The notes beneath the pieces were generated by a model. That model searched no databases and was not told the DNA's origin. It worked only from the letters and a program-made list of their open reading frames with translations. Source: Nocardioides kongjuensis (GTDB lineage Bacteria; Actinomycetota; Actinomycetes; Propionibacteriales; Nocardioidaceae). Taken from it: DNA of 64,000 nucleotides. Made by a program: the position numbers and the translations under genes. Below, in pieces: positions 11,214 through 19,290 of the stretch (positions are counted from its first letter, which is position 1; each line of letters begins with the position of its first letter). The stretch spans positions 2,235,001 to 2,299,000 of the forward strand of contig NZ_JACCBF010000001.1 of NCBI RefSeq assembly GCF_013409625.1, in the 5' to 3' direction.

Positions 11214-12115
11214 GGCTGCTCCCCCTCCGCGCCGAACGGCGCCATCTCGAGGGCGAGGTCGATGAACGCCCGGGCCGCCGGGGAGAGCGGACCCTCGCGG
11301 CGCACGATGCCGATCTCGTGGGCGACCGCGGGCGTCGTGGCGACGACCCTGGCGCCGAGCTCGGCAGCCTCCTGCGCCATGTGCCGCGGGAGGAGCGAGG
11401 CGCCGACGCCGGCCGCGACCAGCTTCGGGATGGTCGCGCGGTAGATCGTCTCCACCACGATGCGCGGCTCGGTGACGTTGGCGATCGCGAGCGAGTCGTC
11501 GAGCCGCTTGCGCGACGCCGTGCCCGGCGGGGTCGCGATCAGCGGGAGCTCGGCGAGCACCGACAGCTCCACCGGCCCCGGCCCGGGGTCGGGGCTGTCC
11601 GGCGGCAGCACCAGGAAGAACTCCTGCTCGCCGAGGGCGATCGCCTGCAGGCCGGTCGTGGCCGCAGGCAGACGCACCACGCCGATCTCGCACTGGCCGC
11701 CACCGACGATCGCCGCCGCACCGCCGGGCACGTCGCAGTCGGTGATCCGCACGTTGATGCCGGGGTAGAGCTGGCTGAACCGCCCCAGCAGGGCGGTCAG
11801 CGGGTGCGCGGCCACGGTCGGGGTGGACGCGATGTCGAGCGTGCCGTCGTACCCGCCGCGCACCTTGGCCACGGCGGCCCGCGCGACCGCGTGGTCGCGC
11901 AGCACCTGGCGGGCCGGCGCCAGCAGCGCCTCGCCGGCGGCGGTCAGCTTGACCTTGCGGCCGAGCCGGTGGAACAGGGTGACGCCGAGGTCCTTCTCCA
12001 GCGCCGCGATCGCCTGCGACAGCGACGGCTGGGTCACGTGGACGGCCTCCGAGGCCCGCCCGAAGCCGCCCTGGTCGACGACGGCGACGAAGTACTCGAG
12101 CTGACGGCGTTCCAT
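11210..12115 (-). CDS. LysR-type transcriptional regulator
   Basis: The 301-residue regulator has an N-terminal winged helix (MERRQLEYFVAVVDQGGFGRA split over 1-21, then VTQPSLSQAIAALEKDLGVTLF) and a periplasmic-binding-fold effector domain from about residue 90. It is transcribed divergently from the ABC/sulfatase operon, the usual LysR arrangement for controlling the neighbour and itself. Two identical-form dyads (ATAG-N7-CTAT) in the shared 235-base gap are good candidates for its binding sites, one of them ending about 20 bases from its own start. The likely effector is whatever the ABC system imports. Confidence 0.93.
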   Translation of the reverse strand: MERRQLEYFVAVVDQGGFGRASEAVHVTQPSLSQAIAALEKDLGVTLFHRLGRKVKLTAAGEALLAPARQVLRDHAVARAAVAKVRGGYDGTLDIASTPTVAAHPLTALLGRFSQLYPGINVRITDCDVPGGAAAIVGGGQCEIGVVRLPAATTGLQAIALGEQEFFLVLPPDSPDPGPGPVELSVLAELPLIATPPGTASRKRLDDSLAIANVTEPRIVVETIYRATIPKLVAAGVGASLLPRHMAQEAAELGARVVATTPAVAHEIGIVRREGPLSPAARAFIDLALEMAPFGAEGEQP

Positions 12116-12137
12116 GACGGCCAGCGTACGCCGATGG

Positions 12138-12152
12138 ATAGGTGCTGGCTAT
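12138..12152. promoter_or_regulatory. LysR-type operator site 1 (ATAG-N7-CTAT)
   Basis: GATAG-gtgctgg-CTATC spans 12137-12153 and contains the T-N11-A core of LysR regulator sites. It lies just upstream of the LysR start codon, where it could mediate autoregulation. Confidence 0.65.
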
Positions 12153-12234
12153 CAGACGTTGCAGCGCTCAGTCGTGGCGACGGGCTCGAATGGCGCCAAT
12201 CTCGCACCGATCAGCATCACCGCCGCCGCAACTC

Positions 12235-12249
12235 ATAGGCACTGCCTAT
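12235..12249. promoter_or_regulatory. LysR-type operator site 2 (ATAG-N7-CTAT)
   Basis: ATAGGC-act-GCCTAT is a perfect dyad with the same outer bases and spacing as site 1. The centres of the two sites are about 97 bases apart. This copy is 101 bases before the ABC lipoprotein start, a plausible activation position. Confidence 0.68.
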
Positions 12250-12350
12250 CTTTCGGGTACGAAGTTTCCATTAGACCTCCGACCCCGGACGGCAGCACGC
12301 TGGTGTGACCTCGGACACCGACCACCGTCCCGCCCCATCCTGGAGGACCC

Positions 12351-13358
12351 ATGAAGACCCTGCGCACAGGGCTGGCCGCCGCCACCGCCGCCGCACTCGC
12401 ACTCGCACTCACCGCCTGCGGGGGTGGAGGCGAGGAGCGCAAGACCGAGGACGGGCTGACGGTCGTCACCGTCGCCTACACGCCGATCTACTCCGTCGGC
12501 GCCCTCAAGCTCGGCATGGACCAGGGCTTCTTCGAGAAGCAGGGCCTGCGGGTCGAGCTGAAGCAGGTCGCCAACCCGCCCAGCGGCATCGCAGCCGTCG
12601 CCGGCGACGAGGTCGACTTCAACTACACCCCCTCGATCCCCTTCGTGAACGCGATCGCCAACGGCGTGCAGCTCGAGATCGTCGGCGCCGCCGACGGATA
12701 CGACGAGGGCACCAAGGCCGCCGTCGAGGCCGACCCCTCGCTCGCACTGCAGCACGACGACAGCGGGGTCGTCGCCGCAGCGGACTCCGGCATCACCCGG
12801 GCCCGCGACCTCGAGGGCAAGACCGTCTCGGTCCCGGCGCGCGGCGCCCAGCTCGAGGTGACGATCGCCGCGGCGGTCAAGGCCGACGGCGGTGACCCGG
12901 CGAAGATCAACTGGATCACCCTCGACTTCCCCAGCGCGGTCAGCTCGCTGAAGTCCGGTCGTGTCGACGCCGCCGGCCTCGTCGTCCCCTTCCTCTCCCA
13001 GGCCGAGGACGCCGGCGGCAAGCTGGTCCTCTCCCCCGGCCTCGAGTTCTTCGACGACGGCGCCGTGGGCATGTGGGTCACCTCGGCCTCCCTCGCGAAG
13101 AAGGACCCCGAGATCGTGAAGTCCTTCCAGACCGCCGTCGAGCAGACCAACGAGTACGCCGAGGCGCACATCGCCGATGCCCAGAAGGCTGCCGCCGAGG
13201 TGCTGAAGACCGACCTGGCCACGGTGCAGGCGGGCTCGGAGCCGGCGTTCCCGGCGACGGTGGACCCGGCCGACGTGCAGTCGGTGATCGAGCGGATGAA
13301 GGAGCTCGGCTACCTCAAGAAGGACGTCGACGCCGCCTCCCTCGTCTTCGGCAGCTGA
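12351..13358 (+). CDS. ABC transporter solute-binding lipoprotein (SsuA/TauA/NMT1-like)
   Basis: The 335-residue protein has a lipoprotein signal ending in LALTACGGGG (lipidated Cys23). The mature part is of the NMT1/SsuA type: VVTVAYTPIYSVGALKLGMD, FFEKQGLRVELKQV, then repeated assessment-style loops such as SAVSSLKSGRVDAAGLVVPF. This class captures sulfonates, taurine, pyrimidine precursors or aromatic sulfur compounds outside the membrane. Co-transcription with a sulfatase favours a sulfated or sulfonated ligand, but that is inference. A GGAGG motif lies upstream of ATG 12351. First gene of a six-gene operon. Confidence 0.9.
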   Translation: MKTLRTGLAAATAAALALALTACGGGGEERKTEDGLTVVTVAYTPIYSVGALKLGMDQGFFEKQGLRVELKQVANPPSGIAAVAGDEVDFNYTPSIPFVNAIANGVQLEIVGAADGYDEGTKAAVEADPSLALQHDDSGVVAAADSGITRARDLEGKTVSVPARGAQLEVTIAAAVKADGGDPAKINWITLDFPSAVSSLKSGRVDAAGLVVPFLSQAEDAGGKLVLSPGLEFFDDGAVGMWVTSASLAKKDPEIVKSFQTAVEQTNEYAEAHIADAQKAAAEVLKTDLATVQAGSEPAFPATVDPADVQSVIERMKELGYLKKDVDAASLVFGS

Positions 13359-13370
13359 CGGAGGACGACG

Positions 13371-14159
13371 ATGCCCACCCTCCGTCCCGGCAGCCTCCGG
13401 CGCTACGCCGTCGGCGCGGCCAGCATCGGGGTCACCGCCCTGCTCTGGCAGTGGGCCGTGACCGGGCCGCTCGCCGACAAGCCCTTCGCGACGGTGCCCG
13501 AGATCCTCGGCCGGCTGCGCGACTTCGCCGGCGACCCGCTGTTCTGGTCCTCGCTCGGCGAGACCTTCCGGGTCGCGGCCATCGGCCTGGTCATCTCGGT
13601 CGTGCTCGGTGTCGCGGCCGGCCTGCTGGTCGGCCAGTCGGACCTGGCCTACCGCAGCACCCGGGTGCTCGTGGAGTTCCTCAAGCCGATCCCGCCTATC
13701 GTGATCCTGCCGCTGCTGGTGCTGGTCCTCGGCCCGACCGGGGACATGGGGATCTTCCTCGTCGCCTTCGGCGGGGTCTTCCCGCTGATCACCCAGACGG
13801 CCCACGGCGTCCACGACGTCGACCCCGTCGCGGCAGAGACGGCGCGGTCGTTCCGGCTCACCCGGTGGCAGCGGATCCGCACCCTGGTGGCGCCGACGGC
13901 GCTGCCGTTCGTCGCCACCGGCGTGCGGATCAGCGCCAGCGCCGCGCTCGTCATCGCACTGGTCTCGGAGATCATCGGCGGGGCCCCCGGCCTGGGCAAG
14001 GACCTGGTCCTCGCCCAGACCACCGGCGACTACCCCGCGATCTACGCACTGGTGGTGACCTTCGGCGTCCTCGGCGTCCTCATCAACGCCGTGCTGGCCG
14101 CGGTCGAGCGACGCGCCCTGTTCTGGCACTCCTCGGTCCGGTCGGAGGTGACCGCATGA
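13371..14159 (+). CDS. ABC transporter permease (SsuC/TauC-like), first subunit
   Basis: The 262-residue protein is a BPD_transp_1 permease with about six helices. The cytoplasmic coupling (EAA-type) loop is at VDPVAAETARSFRLTRWQRI, followed by ALPFVATGVRISASAAL. It begins 12 bases after the lipoprotein gene, behind GGAGG, and its TGA overlaps the ATG of the second permease (ATGA). Two different permeases imply a heterodimeric membrane channel, less usual than the homodimer of most SsuC systems. Confidence 0.92.
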   Translation: MPTLRPGSLRRYAVGAASIGVTALLWQWAVTGPLADKPFATVPEILGRLRDFAGDPLFWSSLGETFRVAAIGLVISVVLGVAAGLLVGQSDLAYRSTRVLVEFLKPIPPIVILPLLVLVLGPTGDMGIFLVAFGGVFPLITQTAHGVHDVDPVAAETARSFRLTRWQRIRTLVAPTALPFVATGVRISASAALVIALVSEIIGGAPGLGKDLVLAQTTGDYPAIYALVVTFGVLGVLINAVLAAVERRALFWHSSVRSEVTA

Positions 14160-14929
14160 CCCGCCGCCTGTGGCTGGTGGCCCTCGAGCTGTGGCTGCCC
14201 GTCGTCGTCCTCATCGGCTGGTGGGTCTGGTCGGCCGGTGCCGCCGAGCCGTTCTTCCCGCCCCTGCGGGAGATCCTCACCCGGTTCCGGGAGATGTGGC
14301 TCTTCGACCAGTTCGTCAGCGACGTGCTGCCGAGCCTGCGCAACATGGTCGTCGGCTTCGCGATCGCCTCGGTCGTCGGCATCGCCGTCGGCATGGTGCT
14401 GGCCCGGGTCCGGCTGCTCCGCGAGGCGCTCGAGCCGCTGATGCACTTCGTCCGGGCCACGCCCGGAGTCGCCCTGGTGCCGATCTTCATCCTGCTCCTC
14501 GGGTTCGGTCCGAGCATGAAGATCTCGATCATCGCCACCGCGGCGGTGTTCCCGACGATCATCGCGACCATGGACGGCGTCCGCAGCGCCGACCCGGTGC
14601 TGCTCGACATCTCCCGCGCCTACCAGCTGACCCGCCGGCAGCGCGTCACGAAGGTGCTGCTCCCCGCAGCGGGTCCGCAGATCTTCGCCGGCCTCCAGGT
14701 GAGCCTGCAGGTGGCGTTCGTGGTGATGATCGCCAGCGAGATGCTCGGCTCCACCGAGGGCATCGGCGCCCTGACCCTCCTGGCCCAGCAGAGCTTCGCG
14801 GTCACCGACATGTGGTCCGGCATCGTCCTGCTCGGTCTCCTGGGCTACCTCGTCAACCTCCTCTTCCTCCTCGCCCGCAGCCGTGTCCTGCACTGGTACG
14901 ACGGCACCCGAAAGGCGGCCAAAGAATGA
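14156..14929 (+). CDS. ABC transporter permease (SsuC/TauC-like), second subunit
   Basis: The 257-residue protein is a second BPD_transp_1 permease, related to but clearly different from the first. Its coupling loop reads DPVLLDISRAYQLTRRQRVT. It has about six helices and ends in a basic tail. It overlaps both neighbours by 4 bases (ATGA), which argues for coupled, near-equimolar synthesis. Confidence 0.92.
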   Translation: MTRRLWLVALELWLPVVVLIGWWVWSAGAAEPFFPPLREILTRFREMWLFDQFVSDVLPSLRNMVVGFAIASVVGIAVGMVLARVRLLREALEPLMHFVRATPGVALVPIFILLLGFGPSMKISIIATAAVFPTIIATMDGVRSADPVLLDISRAYQLTRRQRVTKVLLPAAGPQIFAGLQVSLQVAFVVMIASEMLGSTEGIGALTLLAQQSFAVTDMWSGIVLLGLLGYLVNLLFLLARSRVLHWYDGTRKAAKE

Positions 14930-15762
14930 GCACCACCCTCACCCGCACCCCCTCCACCTCTCCGACGACAGGAGCTCCGACGATGAGCGAACGCCAGGTC
15001 CGGCTCTCGATCGAGGGCCTGCACAAGGGGTACGGCGCCGGCGCGGCCCGCAAGGAGGTCATCTCCGACCTCACCTTCGACGTGCTGGCGGGCGAGTTCG
15101 TCTGCATCGTCGGCCCCTCCGGCGCCGGCAAGACCACCCTGCTGAAGTGCCTGACCGGCCTGCACCCGGCCAGCTCGGGGGCGGTCCGCCTCGACGGCAA
15201 GGTCGTCGACGGTCCGCCGCGCCAGATGGCGCTGGTGCTCCAGGAGTACACCCGCTCGCTCATGCCGTGGCTGACCGTGGAGAAGAACGTCCGGCTGCCG
15301 CTGGCCAACCTCAGGATCGGCAAGGCCGAGCGCGAGCAGCGGATCACCGACGCGCTGCGCGAGGTCGGCCTGTCCGACGTACGCACGAGCTATCCGTGGC
15401 AGCTCTCCGGCGGCATGCAGCAGCGCGTCGCCATCGCCCGTGCCCTGGCCTACCGGCCCGAGGTGCTCGTGATGGACGAGCCGTTCGCCTCGGTGGACGC
15501 GCAGACCCGCGCCGACCTCGAGGACCTGATGCTCAAGGTGCGCCAGGACTTCGGGATCACCATCGTGCTGGTCACCCACGACATCGACGAGGCGGTCTAC
15601 CTGTCCGACCGCGTCGTGGTGGTCACGAAGGGGCCGTGCACGGTCGACGAGATCATCTCGGTCGAGCTGCCGTTCCCCCGCGACCAGATCGAGACCAAGT
15701 CCGACCCGCGCTTCGTCGACCTGCGGGCGCGCGTCTTCTCGCGGATCAAGGCGTCCGCGTGA
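14926..15762 (+). CDS. ABC transporter ATP-binding protein (SsuB/TauB-like)
   Basis: The 278-residue ATPase has Walker A GPSGAGKTT, Q-loop VLQEYTRSLMPW, signature LSGGMQQR, Walker B VLVMDEPF and H-loop VTHDIDEA. The first 25 residues are a Thr/Ser/Pro-rich extension before MSERQVRLSIEGL; an internal ATG at that point could be an alternative start, but the ATGA overlap at 14926 supports the longer form. It energises the two permeases. Confidence 0.94.
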   Translation: MSTTLTRTPSTSPTTGAPTMSERQVRLSIEGLHKGYGAGAARKEVISDLTFDVLAGEFVCIVGPSGAGKTTLLKCLTGLHPASSGAVRLDGKVVDGPPRQMALVLQEYTRSLMPWLTVEKNVRLPLANLRIGKAEREQRITDALREVGLSDVRTSYPWQLSGGMQQRVAIARALAYRPEVLVMDEPFASVDAQTRADLEDLMLKVRQDFGITIVLVTHDIDEAVYLSDRVVVVTKGPCTVDEIISVELPFPRDQIETKSDPRFVDLRARVFSRIKASA

Positions 15763-17342
15763 GCAAGGTCCGCGGCGTCGTCGTCCTGGTCGCCGACCAG
15801 CTCCGGGCCGACCACCTCGGCTTCGGTGGCGGCCAGGTGCCGACCCCGCACCTCGACGCGCTGGCCGCGGGCGGCACCGTCTTCGACCAGGCCTACGTCG
15901 CGAACCCGACCTGCATGCCCAACCGGGCCACGATCGCCACCGGCCGCTGGCCGTCCACGCACGGCACCCGCACCAACGGCGTCACCCTGGACTGGGACGC
16001 GCAGACGTTCATGCGCTCGATGCAGCGGGCGGGCTGGAGCACCGCGGCCGTCGGCAAGCTGCACTTCCAGACCATGGGCTGGCCCTACGAGGACGACCAG
16101 CTCGCCGACATGGCGCGGCACGCACCCGAGCTCGTCGACGCAGCTCTGGCCGACGCCGTCGAGCGCGACCGCCCGGCGCAGTGGGACACCTGGGAGAGCT
16201 TCGACCGGCACCGGGCCGCCCACCTCGAGCTGCCGCCCGACTACTACGGCTTCGACACCGTCGACCTGGTGATCGGCCACGGCGACGCGCCGGGGGGCCA
16301 CTACGCCCACTGGGCACGCGCCCGCGGGCTCGACCCGGACACGGTGCGGATCATGGGAGACGCGCTCGTCGGCTACCCCGGCTGGGAGCAGGTGTACCAG
16401 TCGGAGGTCCCGGTCGAGCTGCACCCGACGACGTACGTGACCGAGCGTGCGATCGACCGGCTCGAGCAGCTGGCGGCCGGCGACGCGCCGTTCTGCCTGT
16501 TCGTCTCCTACCCCGACCCCCACCACCCGTTCGCTCCTCCGGGCGACTACTGGCACCGGGTCGACCCGAGCGCCGTCGAGCTGCCCGCGACCTTCTTCGA
16601 CCGGCACGACCGCTCCCCCGAGCACGTGCGGCAGATCGTCGCCGAGCGCGGCCGTCCCGCGGCGGACCCGACGATGACCTGGTCGCCCACCGAGGAGCAG
16701 TACCGCCACGCCCTGGCCGCCGAGCTGGGTCTGGTGTCGCTGCTCGACGACAGCATCGGCCGGATCCTCGGCCGACTCGAGGACCTCGGCGTCGCCGACG
16801 ACACCGCGGTGGTGTTCACCGCCGACCACGGCGACCTGTTCGGGGACCACGGGCTGATGCTCAAGCACTTCGTGCACTACCAGGGGGTGACCCGGGTCCC
16901 GCTCATCGTCCGGACCCCTGGTGGCGACGCGGGGCGCTCGTCGGCACTCGTCAGCAGCGCGGACATCGCACCGACGCTGCTCGACCTGGGCGGCGTGCCG
17001 GCGTACCGCGGCATCCAGGGCACCAGCCTCCGCTCGCTGGTCGAGGGCCGGGCGTCCGCCGTACGGCCCCGCCTGCTCGTCGAGGAGGACCAGCCGTTCG
17101 GGCTCCCCGGCCTGCCCGGCCCGGTGCACATCCGCACGCTGCTGACCGAGGACGCCCGCTTCACCGTGTACGGCGGCCACGACGTGCGCGAGCTCTACGC
17201 CCTCGGCGACGACGCCGACGAGACCACCAACCTCGCCGACACCGTCGACGGCGCCGCGCTGCAGGCCCGGTTGACCGCCGACCTCGCCGCCGAGCTGATC
17301 CGGCTCAGCGACACCGGCATCCGTCCCGCTGCCTCCGCCTGA
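15759..17342 (+). CDS. Sulfatase (arylsulfatase/choline-sulfatase superfamily)
   Basis: The 527-residue enzyme hydrolyses sulfate esters using a formylglycine made from Cys52 in CMPNRATIATGRWPSTHG, the CxPxR sulfatase signature. Other family features are the metal-binding Asp13 in VADQLRADHLG (the second canonical Asp is replaced by Gln14), GKLHFQTMG and TADHGDLFGDHG near 350. There is no signal peptide, so it acts in the cytoplasm on a substrate delivered by the upstream importer. The GTG start overlaps the ATPase stop (GTGA). A formylglycine-generating enzyme would be needed and is not in the window. Phosphonate monoester hydrolases share this fold and are an alternative. Confidence 0.9.
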   Translation: MSKVRGVVVLVADQLRADHLGFGGGQVPTPHLDALAAGGTVFDQAYVANPTCMPNRATIATGRWPSTHGTRTNGVTLDWDAQTFMRSMQRAGWSTAAVGKLHFQTMGWPYEDDQLADMARHAPELVDAALADAVERDRPAQWDTWESFDRHRAAHLELPPDYYGFDTVDLVIGHGDAPGGHYAHWARARGLDPDTVRIMGDALVGYPGWEQVYQSEVPVELHPTTYVTERAIDRLEQLAAGDAPFCLFVSYPDPHHPFAPPGDYWHRVDPSAVELPATFFDRHDRSPEHVRQIVAERGRPAADPTMTWSPTEEQYRHALAAELGLVSLLDDSIGRILGRLEDLGVADDTAVVFTADHGDLFGDHGLMLKHFVHYQGVTRVPLIVRTPGGDAGRSSALVSSADIAPTLLDLGGVPAYRGIQGTSLRSLVEGRASAVRPRLLVEEDQPFGLPGLPGPVHIRTLLTEDARFTVYGGHDVRELYALGDDADETTNLADTVDGAALQARLTADLAAELIRLSDTGIRPAASA

Positions 17343-17356
17343 CCCGAAGGAGCCTC

Positions 17357-19000
17357 GTGCACGCCGACCTGATCCTCCACTCCGGCACCGTCCTGAGCGT
17401 CGACCCCGCGTTCTCGACGTCCTCCGCCGTCGCGGTGCGCGGGGACCGGATCGTCGCCGTCGGAGACGACCGCGACGTCCGCGACCTCGCCGGCCCGGGC
17501 ACGCGCACGGTCGACCTGGCCGGCGGCACCGTGCTCCCCGGGCTCAACGACTCGCACCTGCACCTGCAGTGGTGGGGCCTGGCCCGCTCCCAGGTCGACC
17601 TCTCCGCGGCCGGCTCGCTCGACGAGGCCCGCGAGCTGGTACGACGCCACGCGGCCGCGCAGCCCGAGGGCGCCTGGGTGCGGGGACGCGGCTGGCACGA
17701 GCGGGTGCTCGCCGGCGACGACCCCCTGGGCCCGACCGCCGCGATGTTCGACGACGTGTGCGGTGGGCGGCCGATGGTCCTCGAGCACTTCAGCGCGCAC
17801 GGCGCTCTGCTCAACACGCTGGGCCTGCACCAGGCCGGGATCACCTCGGCCACGGCAGCGCCACCGGGCGGCGAGGTCGTCCACGACCCGGCGACGGGCG
17901 AGCCGACCGGCGTGCTCAAGGAGGCTGCTCTGCAGCTGCTCGACGGGGTGCTGCCCACACCGACGGCGACCCAGCGGCAGGCCGCGGTGGTCGATGCGAT
18001 CGGCGAGCTGAACCGGCGCGGGATCACCAGCGTAACCGACCCGATCGTGACGCCCGAGATGCTGCGCGACTACGTGACCCTGCGGCGCGAGGGCCGGCTC
18101 TCGGCGCGACTGACCACCCTGCTGCACTGGACCTGGCCGTCGGTCCAGACACCGATCGCCGTCCTCGAGGAGGCGATGCGGTACGTCGGCTCGACCACCG
18201 GCCTCGGCGACGACCTGCTGCGCATCGGCGGGTGCAAGCTGATCGCCGACGGGGTCGCGGCTCTCGGCACCGCGTGGATGTCGGCGCCGTACCACCACGA
18301 GGGCACCTGCGGCTCGCTCGTCACCGAGGGTGCGGACGACGCCGAGCGCGTCGCTGCCCTGCACGCGCTGGTCCGCCTGCTCCACCGGCACCGGTTCCAG
18401 GTCCAGGTCCACGCCACCGGCGACCGGGCCTGTGACACCGCGGTCGAGGCGCTGGTCGCCGCCCTGACCGACGACCCGTGGCCGGACGCCCGGCACGTCC
18501 TCATCCACGCCAACCTGCCGTCGGCCGCGAGCGTCGAGGCGATGGCCCGCCACGGCATCCTCGCCAACGTCAACGCGCTGGTGAAGTGGCAGGCGGCCGC
18601 CGGGCTGGTCGGCGTCATCACCGAGGAGCAGTGGCACCGGATGATGCCGGCCCGCTCGATGGCCGACGCCGGGGTCGTCGTCTGCGACGCGTCCGACGCC
18701 CCCATCACCGACCCGGACTGGCGACTGGCGCTGCAGATGCTGGTCACCCGGGTTCCGCGTGGCGGCGACGGCCCGTGCGGCCCCGCCGAGCGGCTCACCC
18801 GGGAGCAGGCGATCCGGGCCTGGACCGCCAACCCCGCCTGGCAGGACCACGCCGAGACGGACAAGGGCACCGTCGAGCCGGGCAAGGTCGCCGACCTGTG
18901 CGTCCTCGCCGAGGACCTGATGAGCGTTCCCGACGAGGACCTGCACGCTGTCACGCCCGTGATGACCGTGCTGGGCGGACGGGTCGTGCACGAGGGCTGA
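17357..19000 (+). CDS. YtcJ-like amidohydrolase, operon copy
   Basis: The 547-residue protein is a metal-dependent amidohydrolase of the YtcJ/LAF3 branch. It has PGLNDSHLHLQWWG (metal-binding HxH) at about 60, a lysine region GGCKLIADGVAALGTAW, the histidine motif VQVHATGDRACDTAVEAL and HVLIHANLPS. It should cleave a C-N or ester-like bond in the cytoplasm; substrate unknown. The GTG start at 17357 follows AAGGAG by 5 bases. It is the last gene of the importer-sulfatase operon, so it may act on the desulfated product. A paralogue lies at 45145-46776. Confidence 0.88.
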   Translation: MHADLILHSGTVLSVDPAFSTSSAVAVRGDRIVAVGDDRDVRDLAGPGTRTVDLAGGTVLPGLNDSHLHLQWWGLARSQVDLSAAGSLDEARELVRRHAAAQPEGAWVRGRGWHERVLAGDDPLGPTAAMFDDVCGGRPMVLEHFSAHGALLNTLGLHQAGITSATAAPPGGEVVHDPATGEPTGVLKEAALQLLDGVLPTPTATQRQAAVVDAIGELNRRGITSVTDPIVTPEMLRDYVTLRREGRLSARLTTLLHWTWPSVQTPIAVLEEAMRYVGSTTGLGDDLLRIGGCKLIADGVAALGTAWMSAPYHHEGTCGSLVTEGADDAERVAALHALVRLLHRHRFQVQVHATGDRACDTAVEALVAALTDDPWPDARHVLIHANLPSAASVEAMARHGILANVNALVKWQAAAGLVGVITEEQWHRMMPARSMADAGVVVCDASDAPITDPDWRLALQMLVTRVPRGGDGPCGPAERLTREQAIRAWTANPAWQDHAETDKGTVEPGKVADLCVLAEDLMSVPDEDLHAVTPVMTVLGGRVVHEG

Positions 19001-19012
19001 CGGGCGTCTGTG

Positions 19013-19039
19013 GCCGGCGCGGTCTGCGGGCGCGCCGGC
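19013..19039 (+). terminator. Stem-loop terminator of the importer-sulfatase operon
   Basis: GCCGGCGCG (19013-19021) pairs with CGCGCCGGC (19031-19039) around a 9-base loop, 12 bases after the amidohydrolase stop. No other gene is seen between here and 19290. Confidence 0.65.
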
Positions 19040-19262
19040 GAGGAGCCTCGGGCCCTCCGGGCCTGCTTCGTCAACCCGCCCGAAGGCAACAGCCGCGTAG
19101 TAGGCACAGTCCTGAAAGGCGCAGCGACGAGAAAGGTGCGTAGGGGTCGGGTACCGCTGTCGGGTTGCGGTTCTGCCGGGAGCAACGTGCTGCCGCGCGA
19201 CCGGCCGCGACCTCGAAAACCCGCTAGAAACAAGGCGAAACTCGTCGCACGACACTCGCCGT

Positions 19263-19278
19263 TCGAACATGTGTGCGA
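19263..19278. promoter_or_regulatory. LexA/SOS-like box
   Basis: TCGAAC-ATGT-GTGCGA differs at one base from the actinobacterial SOS box TCGAAC-N4-GTTCGA. It abuts a -10-like TAGAAT (19279-19284), so bound LexA would block the promoter. It ends 12 bases before the DUF222/HNH start codon. Confidence 0.6.
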
Positions 19279-19284
19279 TAGAAT
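19279..19284 (+). promoter_or_regulatory. -10 element of a probably leaderless promoter
   Basis: TAGAAT fits the TAnnnT -10 consensus. Its last base is 6 bases before ATG 19291, so transcription would start at or next to the A of the start codon. The absence of a purine-rich ribosome site agrees with a leaderless mRNA. No convincing -35 box is visible. Confidence 0.5.
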
Positions 19285-19290
19285 CAAGCC

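Noticed and set aside
19001..19290. A 94-codon open frame before the DUF222 gene
   Set aside because: It runs through a terminator hairpin, a promoter and the LexA-like box, and has a basic, unstructured translation with no ribosome site.
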